Assembly: GCF_041734735.1 (NCBI RefSeq) | Contig: NC_134878.1 | Location: forward strand, 9,784,140-9,848,139 | Length of the DNA stretch: 64,000 bases | Reading direction: 5' to 3' | Source of the DNA: Babylonia areolata | Lineage: Eukaryota > Mollusca > Gastropoda > Neogastropoda > Buccinidae | In this document: one piece after another, positions 11,101-25,573 of the stretch | How the letters are laid out: each line of letters opens with the position of its first letter | Numbering within the stretch: the first letter of the stretch is position 1 | Translations under genes and position numbers: made by a program | The notes under the pieces: generated by a model | The model's database searches: none | Told to the model about the DNA's origin: nothing | What the model saw: the letters and a program-made list of their open reading frames with translations, nothing else

Positions 11101-14100
11101 CTTCATGACAAACATGTACTCGACGCTTCCTTTCATGATCTATCCCAGCATCAGTCTAACTCCAAAAATACAGACACCTGCAATGTTGGTCAGGAAATTC
11201 AAGCAACTCTCCCAAGACACATCTGGGAAGCAGATGTCATCGACTGTGTTCCCAATCTTCACATTTCAACCAACAGCACACTCAACTATGGGCAGAAGCT
11301 ATGACCTGTGTCCTCCCAGACATCACTTTCCTGACATTAACCACTTCATAGCAGCTGTTGGCATGAACATATTTTGTATACATATATTTCTTTTAATGTT
11401 AAAACAGCTATTGGTAAAAAACAGAATTCAAACCCCAGAGAGGAAGCCAATAATGACTACATCACTTACAGCTAATTTTCAGATGAAGATGAAAATGACA
11501 CACTTTCATACAGGACTGACCTTAGCTACGTGCTCCATGGTGATGATCCTTTTGGTACGTCCACAGGACACCAGGTCCATGGCTCCTCCCATGCCTTTCA
11601 CCATCTTGCCCTGTTATGATACAGTACACAGGTCACATCAGTTACTCTCAACTTTATATAAACCACCCTCAAATAATATTCACTTTTGACACCATTTTAT
11701 TTATGGAGAATCAGCACAACACTGATGAAAACCTCTCATTCTTTGACTTTTTCTTTCATCCACACCAATGCTCATGTTGTTCCAGTCCCAGAAATACAAA
11801 GTGCTATCGAAGTCTGCTTTAGCTGATGACCTGCAATGTTGCTTACTGAGATATTCAGAGGTGCCACCCTTCTGATATCACCGATTATCTAAAAACCAAA
11901 TTTGAGTGGCCATTCCTTCCAACGTGGATACTGCCACCATGCTTTCTGTATGGCCCCATAATTCAGTGTTGCTATCCATTCCATGACAGTGCTTATTTTG
12001 TTCACCTTTCACAATCTTTACGGTAGTATTCGCTAGGAAATCAAGGACATCTTACAGATGCCCATGTCAAGTAGGTGACACTTAAATGTACATTCCCAGC
12101 CAGAACTAATTCCATAATACTTTCAGAAGAGATAACCAGAAGTCCTGTACACAGGACATTCAAATGATGCAGAAAAGTCTGTTACAAGACAATTCCAACG
12201 CAATTCTGTAGGGGATTACAAAATAATGGTGCCAGGTAATGCTGGCACTCATTTCATATTGTACATCCATTTCATACTCCCCCTCCCCCCCACTTCACCA
12301 CCAAAAAAGAAAACTCATTCTATTCTATTCTATTCTATTCACACACACACTGGACAGTTTTCATAACTCACAGGGATCATCCAGTTGGCCAGGTCTCCAT
12401 GGTCAGACACCTCCAAAGCGCCCAGCATGGTGATGCAGAAATGACCCCTGTAACCAACCAGCAAACTTTTAATCTCCAAAAAATTGTCAGCAACAAACAA
12501 AATCCATCACAAACTTTATCTTCCTATACTTCATTTTTGCAAGTTGTTCATATGCATGCCAAAAGACATTATTTTATTTGATGACACTTGGACTATCAAG
12601 GAAAAGTTTGCAAACACTTGACATTCCACTTTAAATGGTGAGGAATTCTAATATTACTGTTGAGAAACAGGAGTAGTTGAGAAACTGTGGGGTCCACAGT
12701 GATTGCTATTTCTACATGTGGTGGTTTTCTTGAAGGATGTTTGTGGTGTACATCTTCATACCTGTAAATTATGCAGTCTTCCTTTCTCTCAAAACACACA
12801 AGCAGCCTACGTACCCTCTGATCATGGAGAACGACTCGTCACTGGCAAAGTAAGAGCCTCCTGGCACAAGGCTCACAGTTTCCTTCCCAGCACTGATCAG
12901 GTCGGCATCCTCTTCCCCTGGGTAGGGGAACGGACCCTGCAACCCAGCATCACAAATGTAAACCACTTCACTCCTGGTGGGAGAAAGAGGATCTCTGATC
13001 CAGGCAGATGAATAGCAAAACATGGGGAGAGAGACAACACGGCCCAGTCTTGACCAGAAACATTTAGCTGGCCAGTTAAAGAGAAGTTATTTTATGATGG
13101 AATTTAACAGCAAACACTGCCTTTGCAATCTTGTCTGGAATTCAAACACTGCCCTTGAAACCTTGTCAAATCAACGTAGCTCTGAACCTTGCCAAATTAC
13201 AAGTCCTTTACATTTAGTATTCAGCAATAAACTGAACTCTGATCAAACACACAGGACATTATGAGGGCTGAAAAGCAGATGCTGGACACACAATCTTTAT
13301 AAAAAAAACTTTTTTAAATAAATAAAAAAACTGCGACATTTTAATCATTCTTATGTCATTCACACTGTATTCACTTCCCACCTTCAGCACAACTATCCCA
13401 CAACTTTCAGCTTGAATGATGCTCTCAATGTCTCCTGGCCATCAACCATGCATTAAATTAATTAGCATCCAAGTTCCCTGCATAGTCTGCAGGATACCTG
13501 AAAGTACTGGAAACTGACTGACACTTCACATCAAACAAATGCATCACACCACTTTACAGTAAGAGGCCAACCTAGTACACCCATAACAATGATCCTTAAA
13601 AACTTCTTTCCTTTTTTTTTCGCAGGGGAAATTTACAAAACTAGATTCATGGCATGTAAGTAGAATTAAAATTTATAATAAAAAAAAAATACACTAAAAA
13701 AGGAGGCTAAACTTTGGTGTAAGGGGGGTGGGCACGCTTCATCTGGTCTTTACTGTCTTATCAGAACCAATACAAAGTGAAAATGAATGCCATAAAAACC
13801 AACAGTGTGCTCAGAAAATGAGGACTGTGTCTTTGTACTTACGCGAAAGTAATATGATTGCCTGCATTGGAGAAGGGATACGTGCATGAACAATTTAGTG
13901 AATGCCAACATCATACAGGGCTATAATCAACAATTTAGTGAATGCCAGATTCAGAAAGGGATTTGTGCATGAACTGGAAAATGATTTGTGCACAAATGTT
14001 GGTGAATGTCTGCATTGTAAGGTTTTTTCTGCACAAACCAGTCAGTGAATGCCTGGAACAGGAAAGTAAATTATACGCAAACAAGATAGTAAATACCTGT

Positions 14101-17100
14101 ATGCATGAACAAGTTGGTAAAAGCAGGTACTGGTAAAGTATTTTATGCAGTAACAAGCTGGTGAAAACTCACCGGAAAGTTATGCATAAGTGAATGCGTA
14201 TGACTGAAAACTAATAATAAATCTATTTCCACAAAAAGTCTGACACTCACCATCCCCAGGATACCATTCTCGCTGTGGAGAGTGACTTTGGTTCCCGGCT
14301 TGATGTAGTTGCTGGCCATGACTGGCAGTCCGATTCCCAGGTTTGCTGTTCCGTGTTAAGGAATCTGTTCAATGCCCTTACTGAACAAAATGCCTGCATG
14401 AAGTCGGAAAGTTCTGAGGGGTTGAAAGGAATCTGTTCAATGCCCTTACATGTGTAGCCAAGTGCTCAGCTGGCTACTAACTGTAGTTCAACTCACAGTA
14501 TATGCCGTAAAGTGGACGACAGTTTCACTGCAGTAACGGTGTCCAACCACTGACATGAGGAGGTAACTCCTGTGGAGTAACACTATTCAGATTCAATTCT
14601 GAAATGTAAGCGTCTGCCGGTCACTTTCTAAGGTGCCACTCTCAAGCACACGTCAAGCATGTCGCACACACAGTCAGCTGCCTAATATTCTACTGTAAGT
14701 ACGCCATTTAAAACATGTCGATGATTTGTAAACTGTAAGTTTCAACACATGTGTTCATATAAGCATGTTGATAATATTGTGGGTCGGTAAACTTTGTCAG
14801 AAGAATTGCATAGTTGTTCAGTCACAGGCCATGTTTACTGTGTTTATTGATTGACGTAAATTATGATCGTGTCACTATGATGTGCTCTCAAACTGTTTGG
14901 TGATTTGAACATCACAAGTTATTGACGTAGATTCTTGACGCAGAAATCTTTCATTCTCCTCACACTGATGAAGGTTTGGCTTTGTGTATCCCACGTTGAG
15001 TGGAGGAAATTAAAATGTAGAGTACTGGCCTTTAGCTGAATCCACTTAATGGGCAAGCCATGATAGTTCTTCCAATCATTGTATTGAGCACTTACTATTT
15101 GGTTTCTCAGTTTGCCAGTGTTTAATATCAAAGCCACTGATTCTATTATCTTGTTCTATTATTCATGTATTATTTTACATGCTGATATCAGTTGTACTGC
15201 TACAGTGTAACACTGACTCTCAGTACTACCAGCCTCAGTTACAGTGTGCTCAGTACTCTAAGATGTGTGTAGTATTCTGTTGTGATGATTACAAGATAGT
15301 GCTGGATTAGTATAGGTTACTGATTAAAACTATCTGATAGGTATCGCAGTCTGGTAATTGATACATGATAACCGATTCATTTTGTCACTTTGACATAGTG
15401 TGAGCTTCACTAAATCTATACTGTCAGTGTACTTTCACTAAACCAGCTTAGCTTTAACCACTTTATCTACACTGTTTAAATATATTAGAAATATCCTCTG
15501 ATGTCAGTGTTTGCTCTTCACACATATGCATTATTTTATATTGTTGCCAACGCCAAACCAATTGATAGTCTTTCCATTGTCATATGTATGTGCTTACTAT
15601 CCACTTGTGCTGACATGTTAAACTTATGATTATTTTGTTACTTGTGTCTTATCAGGCATCGTCTTTTCTTCTCTTCTTAATAACTATTGTAAAAATAAAA
15701 CAATAGAAAAACATTTTTGTGACTGGCTTGCTACATACCCCTGGCCAGTGCGCGGATCTTTTCCTTTCATCTGTATACACTTTAATTCAGTAAATCAGTA
15801 ATTCTTTTGTACAGTCCCCTTACAATGTACCACTCGAGTTAATAACACGGCTACACATGGAAATGCACTAAAATTATGTTGTGAATATATGTATGAAAGA
15901 AATGTATGCAATGAAGTTCAAACAGCTGTACATTAAGAAAACAAATTCAGATTGAGAAACAAGGGAGGATCAGTGCACATTTTGTTCATGTTTTAATGTT
16001 TGTTTTTGTTTTTTTGTTGTTTTTTTTACCATGCTTTTAAACAGGAAGATATAGTGTAATTCAATCTATCTAGAGCCTTCCTATGTAAAACATGCTCAAT
16101 TATGCAGCACAGAGTAAAATCTTAAGTGTAAACACTAAAATAAACTTGCATGTGTAGCCCATGCAAAGTCCTTCAACCAAATATTTGATCACTAATCTAT
16201 GTATCCAACAAGGAAAGGATACCACACATGCCGTCCTTCAGCTCCAAAGCAGCTCGGCGGACAATCCTCTCTCTGCCCAGCGACCTCTTGTCAGTGGCAT
16301 GTTGCGCCTCATCCACGTGCAGTCGCAGTTTCTGTCGGGGCAGAAAGAGGCAGTTTTTACTCACCATTTTATGATGCATGTGTGACAGTGCTTGTATATT
16401 TGTGTGTGCGTGTGTGAAAATGTAAACTTGCGTCCACACACCCCTACACTGCTCTATATGTGCAAGAAATCTAGTCTTCACTTCAAAACTACCAGGTGTG
16501 TCTGGCATGATTTGAATGTTAAATACATGTACCCTAACTCAGGGGTTGTGAGACAGTACCTACAAACTGTGACCAGGTCAATATAAAATCCAGAGCAACT
16601 TTCAATGAATATCTGGTTGAATAGGTCTCTTTCATATATCTAAAATCATATCAATGTTTGTCTTAACAAACACATTCAAAACAATCTTCCAGACCACAGC
16701 ATGCATTCCAGTTTGATGTACTCTAGTGTCATGGTTTTTATCTACTTTCAAGAAACCAACCTGACAGTGTAGAAGTGTCACAGTTAAGTATGTGTAATTA
16801 AAGCATGATTTAAATTCCAAGCTGAGTGCCATAAACTGAAAAAAGCTTTGAGCTAGGAATGAAATAATAGTTTGAAAATGGAAAATAAACGATAAGTAGG
16901 CCAGTTGTCAAACACACAAAAGTACTCAAGATACATGAGTGAATATGCAAACTGCAGGCCGTGATCACAGAAGCAATGAATAAAAGATATGTCTTATCAT
17001 GACTGACACCATTTACAGCTATCTTTGGCCCAGCAGTCTCTGCTGTTTCATGAGACACACAGGTGGTACAGCAGTCTGACTGCTCAAGTCAGTCTCCCTG

Positions 17101-20100
17101 ACAACAAATATTGAAAATTCAAGAGTCAGACACACAGATCAATGTCTGGGCGCACTGAAGGCAAAGACTCGAACATGATACCACTCACAGGCACTCAAAC
17201 CACAAGGCCACTGCTGTGCCATCTGCCTTAAAAAAATGCCTCACCTCAATTCTCTTCTCGAAGGTTTCTCCTTTCAGAATTCGCTGGACGTAAATGTGTG
17301 GGATATGTATGTCTTCAGGAGGGATCTCACCCATCTCCACTATCTCCTCCACCTCAGCAATGGTCACGGTCGCTGCCTTGCACATGGGAGGGTTGAAGTT
17401 CCGGGCTGACTTTCTGTTACAGTAAAGAAGGAAGTGTTATTTTGCTAACACCAAGGCCTAAGCTATGTGTTATGTACATCTCTTGATCACTTGCCTTTAT
17501 CTTCTTTTTTTTTTTTTCTTAGGTGCAAAAATCACAAGGCCACCTGCAAAAAAATGTACAAATTCAGGAGGCTTGCTTCAACAATTTGATAAGATAGGCA
17601 CTTCAACAAAAATACACAATTTTCATATTTTATAAATTAAAGAGATCTATTTTCTCCTTCACTGCTGACACATTTTGCGATGCTGTACATTGAGAAAATT
17701 TCCAGAGAAATGGAAAAATCACAACTATAATCTTAGTTCCATCATACCCCCCAAACTGACTGAAGAAAAAAAACAAATATCACAATGTTCCATTCCTACA
17801 ATCAACACTCTCAGAAATAATAATCTGTATACTATGCAACTTACACACAACGGACACACACAACTGATTCTTACATATAATTAGCTCACAGCGCATACAT
17901 ACACAGAGAAAGAGAGAGAGAACAGGTCACAACGTGCTTCATCCTTTCACTCACTATCACACACCCAAACATTTCACCATCTCATGTCTTACAAGATCAA
18001 AGGGATGAATTTTCCTGCCTAGCAGACTATTCTGCTATGCCTAACAAAACAGAAATAGCATGGTATTTAAACAAACAACATACATCAACACAGCATAGCA
18101 CCTGTGTGTTCTGTGACATATACTGTACATCAGTGGCACTGTCACCTGGTTAACTCTTTCACTGCCATAGGCAACCTTAGCTGACTGGACAGTGCACCGC
18201 CATAGGCAACCTTAGCTGACTGGACAGTGCACCGCCATAGGCAACCTTAGTTGACTGGACAGTGCACCGCCATAGGCAACCTTAGCTGACTGGACAGTGC
18301 ACCACCATAGGCAACCTTAGCTGACTGGACAGTGCACCGCCATAGGCAACCTTAGCTGACTGGACAGTGCACCGCCATAGGCAACCTTAGTTGACTGGAC
18401 AGTGCACCGCCATAGGCAACCTTAGCTGACTGGACAGTGCACCAACATACAGGGGTCAGGTTAAAAGGACCGTTTTTCACATTGTAACAAAGCTTAACAG
18501 CTGCAGCCTGTTTCCCATCAACAGAACAATGACTAACCTTTACTCCCTGACCCAGTTCGTAGTGAACACGTCCACTGTGTCATACTGACATGAATTGAAG
18601 CCTGTGACTATGAGCAATGTGTCTAAAATATTTGGCGCTGAAGAGTGTTTTTCACACAGAAACTAGGAAGTGAAAGAATTAAAGCAAAATATAGCAATGC
18701 CCTATTCTGACCTGAAAGTCAGATTTCCTGCCTTGTCCGCTTTCCACGCCTTGACCATGGCAAAGTCCCCAGTGATTGCCTCTTCCATGATGTAGTTACG
18801 TCCCTTGAACATACGGATCTGCAACACACACATGGATACATCATGCACATACAGAAGGTTTCCAAGTTCCATTCATCCTCACCAATTCACTAGTGTTTGC
18901 ACACAGACACATACCCACATACACCTGCACTTAACTGCATTCCTGTTTCCATTAACCAAATAATTACAAAGAAATAAATATTCCATGAGAAAAAGCAGTT
19001 CATTCAATTTTCAATTCATGTATACTGCTCTTCAGACCACAAGAACTGCAACAATTCTAAAAGGATGCTAATTGATTTAGCACACATATTTAACACAATA
19101 AAACATGCAAAATGCTATACACAGGAGGGGAGGGGAGGGGAAGGAAACAAATTTGCATCAGACAAATCTTATGAAACTGGGTGAAATTTATTCATTTTCT
19201 ACAAAAAATGAAGAAAATCATTGTAAATGTTTAAAATCACAGAAAAGTATCTGATGCAGCCAAAGAATGTTAAATCCCCCAACACTCTATAACAAAATGG
19301 TTAATTCCTTAAAACCAAGGCGTTCAAAGGATATAATTATGCACAATACAGGCATCATTGGCCACTATTCTTAGCCTTTTTTCTTTTCTCCAACACAGTA
19401 AATGGACACATCTATTACTGATATTCTTAACCATGATCTTTCTCCTTTCCCTCTCCAAGACATGGAATTGAAATTTTCCATGAAAATACTAAATACTTTT
19501 CCCATTCTAAGTCACATCCATTCCAATTTAACATGTCCTTTCAGCTTACCTCCCTTGGCTTGCTGGCAATTTCAACCTCTCCACTGCCTCCAGGTTTGTA
19601 CTTGATGGGCGAGCCACCCGTCTGGACCAGTGTGCCATACCCAGTGGGGGTGTAAAAGGCAGCGATGCCCGATCCTCCTGCACGGATACGTTCTGCCAGC
19701 GACCCCTGCAGATTATACACACAAGAAATAAACCCTTCATGGCTCACATGTGATTCCTACCGAGTATAAAACAAAAAACAAAATAGTCAAAGCCTGCCTC
19801 ACTTGTGATTCCTTAATTAATATTAAAAACATTTTTTAAACGAAAATGGACACCACCCTCCCCTCCCAGATACTGTTGGAAATATTCAAAGGTTTAACCC
19901 TTTGAGCCCTGAGTTCCTGAGCAATTTTAACCCTTCTGAGCTCCTGAGCCAAAATTTGCAAATAATTGGTATTAAACCCTTTGAGCCCTGACCACCGCTT
20001 TACCGGTGGCAGAGAAAAATGACATAATGCCCAGCCACCGGTTGAGCGGTGCGTAATCACTTGAAGCGTGCAGTCTCAACCTGGCCCATCAGGGCAGAAA

Positions 20101-21471
20101 TCAGGGACAAAACGTGCAAGAAAACAACTGTACACAACACAGCAAGTAATTGATATGCTTGATGATTTATCGGAAGTAGAGTATGACAATGATTATTTTG
20201 ATAGTGAGGTGGAATTCGAATTGGATGATTTTGCTACAGATAGTGATGTTGAAAATAAATCTGAGCATGCAGAATCAGTTGATCAAAGAAGGCGTGTCAG
20301 GTTGAGACTCTGCATGCTTCATGGTAGAAATCGATCTTTTTTATCCAAAGCACATGCACAAAACACAGTGAAAAGGCGCGGCAATGTTGGTACTACGTTC
20401 GCTGACGTCAGAATATTATGGTTTTTTTGATTGGCTCTTCAATATAAGTCAACCAATAGCAAAATACAACACAAGTGTTTACGCACCGCTCAACCGGTGG
20501 CCAGGCATTATGCCACCCCTCCCCACCACCAGTAAAGCGGTGGTCAGGGCTCAAAGGATTAAGATCCGTTAGCTTTTTTCCAACATTGGGTCAGTGAATT
20601 TATATCCACTATGTTTATGGCTTGTCACAGGCGGAGCCCAATCCTCTCCTCCTGTTTCAACCTTCCCCAACCACTCAGGTAAGCATTCACATGTGTGGAA
20701 TGAGGGGAAATTGGAGTTAAAAAGCCTTTCCCAAGGACATACCATGCAGAACCTGGGCCTCGAACCCTCATTACTGCTAACCGATTCTGGATGGTACAGC
20801 GCCTCCATTGGAAGCCTGAGTTTTTGCTTAACTTCACATTAACACTAATTAAACCCGTACCATGAGTGTATAGGTGGTCAAGCAACAGTTGTCCCTTCTG
20901 CTATGTGGTTCTGCTACAGAACTGACGTGCACATTCATTTGTTAAGTAACAGTCTATGTCTGATGTAAACCAGTTTTTAAACAAAATCTTAAGAAATGTA
21001 TTCCATTTTCTGACTTGATCTACACCATAATCACTCCAAACAGGTAACAGCTCTTTTGACGAAATTATCATCATCAGAGGATCTGACGCACCTGACAGAT
21101 ATTTGCATCAAGTTCCAAAGAAGTAGTTAACAATTTTAATTAGAAATGATAAAAAGACGTAAGATGGGTGTTAAAGGCTTCTGAAAGAAAAGGCCACACA
21201 TCCTGTCCTCTACCATTGCAATGTTTAACTGTTATCTAGCCCGAATAACGTGAAAGAGAAGTAAGCCTAGAGCCATTTAGGAGGCAGTGCACCAACCTGT
21301 GGAGTCAGTTCCACTTCCAACTCTCCCGACAGATACTGTTTTTCAAAAACTGGATTCTGCCCAATGAAGGACACCATCATCTTCTTGATCTGAAACCAAC
21401 AGTATCAATAATATAAACAAAAGTAAATGCAACCACAATACACACACACACATACACGCACACACACTTAC

Positions 21472-21512
<41 letters not shown>

Positions 21513-24448
21513 GTTACTGGCAGTTATCAATAAATTATGTGCATCATATATAAAATATTTAAAAAATCAATCAAGTAGAACAACAGGTATACCACTTAAA
21601 AACTGAAGAAAGAAAAAAGTAATGCAACATTTAAAACTGAAACATCTCTCACCAGAAAACACATTTAACATCCACTAATGTGTTCAAAAACACTACTTGG
21701 TTACATAATCAATGTGAAGGCTTCTTCATTGGTTATTTCAATGACCTTGCATGGCGGACAATTTTAGTGAAATCTTTCCACCTACCTTTTCCAAGCTCAC
21801 ACACGAAACAGCAGAATATAGGAGAGAAAAAACAACCAATAATGTAAACCCCAAATGAATGAAGTCTTACTTGTTTCTGCTGCATCATCAGTCCCAAGCC
21901 ATAGTCAGCCACACCGCCACTGTCACTAATAGCCGTAATGTTTTTCACCTTCGTTTTCACCAGTGCTTTGATCAGGTTTTCTGGGATGCCGCACAATCCG
22001 AAACCTGCCACCAGAAAGACAACTATGAAGACACTCGCACTCAGTACACTGACATGTAATCACACACACATTCTCTTCCTCAGGACATTTTACGTATGTC
22101 GAACATAAAGTTGGTTCCCTGCCACTGTGTTTGCAAAGATTTGAATCAGAATTTGATACGCGTGCTGTGCTAACATACCTCCCCTTTCTATCCACCATAC
22201 AATGCTCAGCTTCCGTTGAAAACTGGAGGTTTTGGATTTCAGTCTAATACTGGTGTTATTTTTTCTTAAATAACAGAATTTCCTCTCCAACTTTCTTCTT
22301 GTATATATATATATATGAAAAAAGGGGGTGTTTTTTTAAAAGTCCATTCTACTTCAATTTCATCTCAAAGCTTTATGCTCTTTGTAGCTTCAACAAGTTC
22401 ATATCATTTTTTTTTTTTTTTTTTAATCCTTATGAACCACAAATTGGTTTAGATTTTTTCCTTTTCCTTCAGTTTTGTTTGCATGCATATGTATACTGCA
22501 AAAGGGTAGACAGGTGAGAAAACAGTGGGTGTGGTGGCAGGGGCATAAGGGGTCGAGTGGATATGAAGGGAAAATAATGATGCAAAAGTGCTGCCTTTTG
22601 ATCCCACAATCCAATCCCCTCACGTTTACACACCAAACAAAAAGCATTCCACACTCCTTATGATCATGGCATAAGCAACACATATTCAACACAACAACCA
22701 AGTGCAATAATGTTGTTTCCTGCACTATCATGTTTTAAATATACACATAAACACCATAGATAACCACTCACATACACCCACACACACATCCTCCCACCCG
22801 CAAACACTATCACACAAAATTACAACACAAAAACTCACTGCAGACAATATTTCAGCTTGGAGCTTTCATCTGGAGGGTTTCATAGTAGATGAAAACCCCA
22901 AAATGAAGGTTTCAAGCTAAAATACTGTTTTTTTCTGAAACAACCCTTCCTGTTGATGTCCCTTGTAGCATGTAATCATCATCAGGATAACCAAAATCAC
23001 TTCAGTTGATCAACAACAACATAACTTTAGTTTTCCATCATGATTTCCTAGTTGCTTGTGTCGAAGTTATGCAGAAATTCAAGCAAATTCTAGCCACCTG
23101 TTCTAAAATGTATAGTCTGGCAGCCATGTTGACACGTTCAATAGCTTTTCGCTTTATATAAAATGCAAAAAAAAAAAGCATCAAACTGAGCTAAAACTTG
23201 CTGGGAAATTGCTTCCAACACTCATCAAGGCAGTCACCATTTGCAAGGGAGGTAAGCAAATATGCAATGTGTGACTGGACACCTGATTATGCAGTTACCC
23301 CTAAACCACAGATACATCTGCAGTCGGAAGTGAAAGGCTTAACACATCACCTCCAAACATGATAGTGGCCCCATCGTGGACATCCGTGACAGCTTCCTCA
23401 GCAGTTTTGTAGAACTTGGGAGGTTCAGAACATTCCACTGTTATTCCTCTCTGCGTTACCTGCAAAAATCAACATGATCTGTCCAGCATGATTTCAGGGT
23501 CAAAGTAAGTTTTAAAATGACACAAATTCAATTCAACATGATCTGTCCAGTGAAATATCTGGGCAAAAGTATGGTTGGGTTTTTTTGTTGTTGTTTTGTT
23601 TTTTTTTGGGGGGGGGGGGGGTGGGGGGGGGTTTAATCAATCCAACATGATCTCTTGAAAGGTATTGTTAACATAAGTTTTTAAAAAATAAAGATAAAAT
23701 GGATATAATATATACATAGAAAACAATGTAATCACATCAATGATCAAATGAAATATAATACATCAACACAGCCACAATCTGATTCAAAGGATTATTATCA
23801 TTATGGTTAGAAAACAGTGCATAGAGGTATCTGTAAAAAAAAAAATTAAAATAAGGAAAAAAAAAGTACAATTTATGGTAACTGTACTGGTGACAAAACC
23901 TGGGGCCACTCCACCCCTGGTAGCTGAGTCAAGGGTAAAAAAACTAGGCCTACACTGTGACAGAGTACCAAGATAAACATGCACACTGGCACACTCCCCC
24001 ATCCACCCACCCACCCAAACACCCCCGAATCCCTATCAAGAACAGTGCAAGGTGTTAGAAAAAGTGTGTCAATAGCATGGGTGTGCTGTCAGTCTGAAGT
24101 TCTGTCAGCCTCACAGAAAGAAGGCATATGCACATGTGAAGACAAGCAGATACACATAAATATCCTTTCTGCCCAGCCATTCTTCCTAAGATTCAACAAC
24201 AAATTCACAACATTTTTTTCCCCAAATATTGACTATTCAGTTAAGCTGTGTCCATAAAGATGTAAGGGTCATTAGCAGAGATAAAATGCACAACAAAACA
24301 ACCAAAACTACAACTTGTTCAAGACAAACTGAAACAAAACAAAAAAAAAAGAAAAGTTGTATATCATAACCACCACACATCATTAAAACAAAAACAAAAA
24401 AACAAAAATCAGAAAAAGCAGTTTTGCTCAAAATCAGTTGAAACTATC

Positions 24449-24503
<55 letters not shown>

Positions 24504-25504
24504 AAAATATACCATAAATATCTATGGCAGAATTAAAGTAGATAGCTGGGAGTGAGTGTGGTATGTTTCTAATCAAGACATTCAGACACATCTGTCAGTG
24601 TCACAGACCTTATTTCCCATATACATGAGACCTGAATGTTATGTATGGAGGAGGAAAGGCCACTTGAGCAGTGAGTGCAGTCCAGTAACTAGTTTACTAC
24701 CTAGAACATGTTATCTGTTGCCACAGATGCAGTGGCAGGAAGTTATGGACAGTCACGCTTTGTTTTAACAGAATGATGCTGGATTTTAGGACTGACACAG
24801 GATCAATAGTTCACCTACATTTTGGAAAGTTGCTAAACTAAGGGTAAGACAACAAAATGCTGGCACCCATAATACTGTTAAAAAATAAAATAAAAATTGG
24901 AAAAAAAAATCTCTAAAAAAAAAATATATAAAGTTAATGGGAATGTTATTGGTTCCCACCAATATAGTTTCCCTCTCCTCTACCTGCCTTGAGCAACCTT
25001 TACATCTCTCTTTTTCAAATACAATTTTCTCTGTGTTCCACTCTGATAAAGGAATTCTGTTTCATATGTTAGTGGACTGGAGATAAGTGAGATATGCAAA
25101 CAAACGATGTTCAAACTGTTAAACTTTAAAGCAGGTATATGACTATAACTTTGTAGCATTCTATAATGTCCTTGTTCTAAAATACTGCACATCTGAGGAA
25201 AAATCTAACCATCTTCATTAACAGATGAAATCACAAGAACACCCCAAAGTTTGTCCAAAATGTGACATTCATCTTGATACTTGCACTGGGTTACATGTAA
25301 AGATACCCAAATCCAGAAAACATTCCAAAGTACAATCTCAGAAATCAGGCAATGGGAGTGCTATTGCTTAAGCATGCACATTTATAAGCATGCTCATTTC
25401 AGTACACCTCATCTTTCACTGGAATTCCAATAATTTGATTTTGAGTGTGACCATTGTTCTATGTCAGAGCAACCAATCTTGAGCCGCTTTTAAAGACACT
25501 GTTT

Positions 25505-25573
<69 letters not shown>

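Noticed and set aside
11105-11689. Longest plus-strand open frame (194 codons)
   Set aside because: It overlaps the antisense of OXCT1-A exon 12, has no known motif and reflects intron composition.
14919-15137. Minus-strand frame in intron 8 of OXCT1-A
   Set aside because: No matching exon is expected between exons 8 and 9, because the paralogue and the human protein leave no gap in the sequence there.
18165-18444. Regular repeats that could suggest a CRISPR array
   Set aside because: Units are contiguous with no unique spacers, and the setting is an animal intron. The same holds for 43981-44475.
23327-23342. GGAAGTGAAAGGCTTAA, resembling the right end of a TTAA element
   Set aside because: No matching left end was found in the preceding kilobase, so it is not called as an element.
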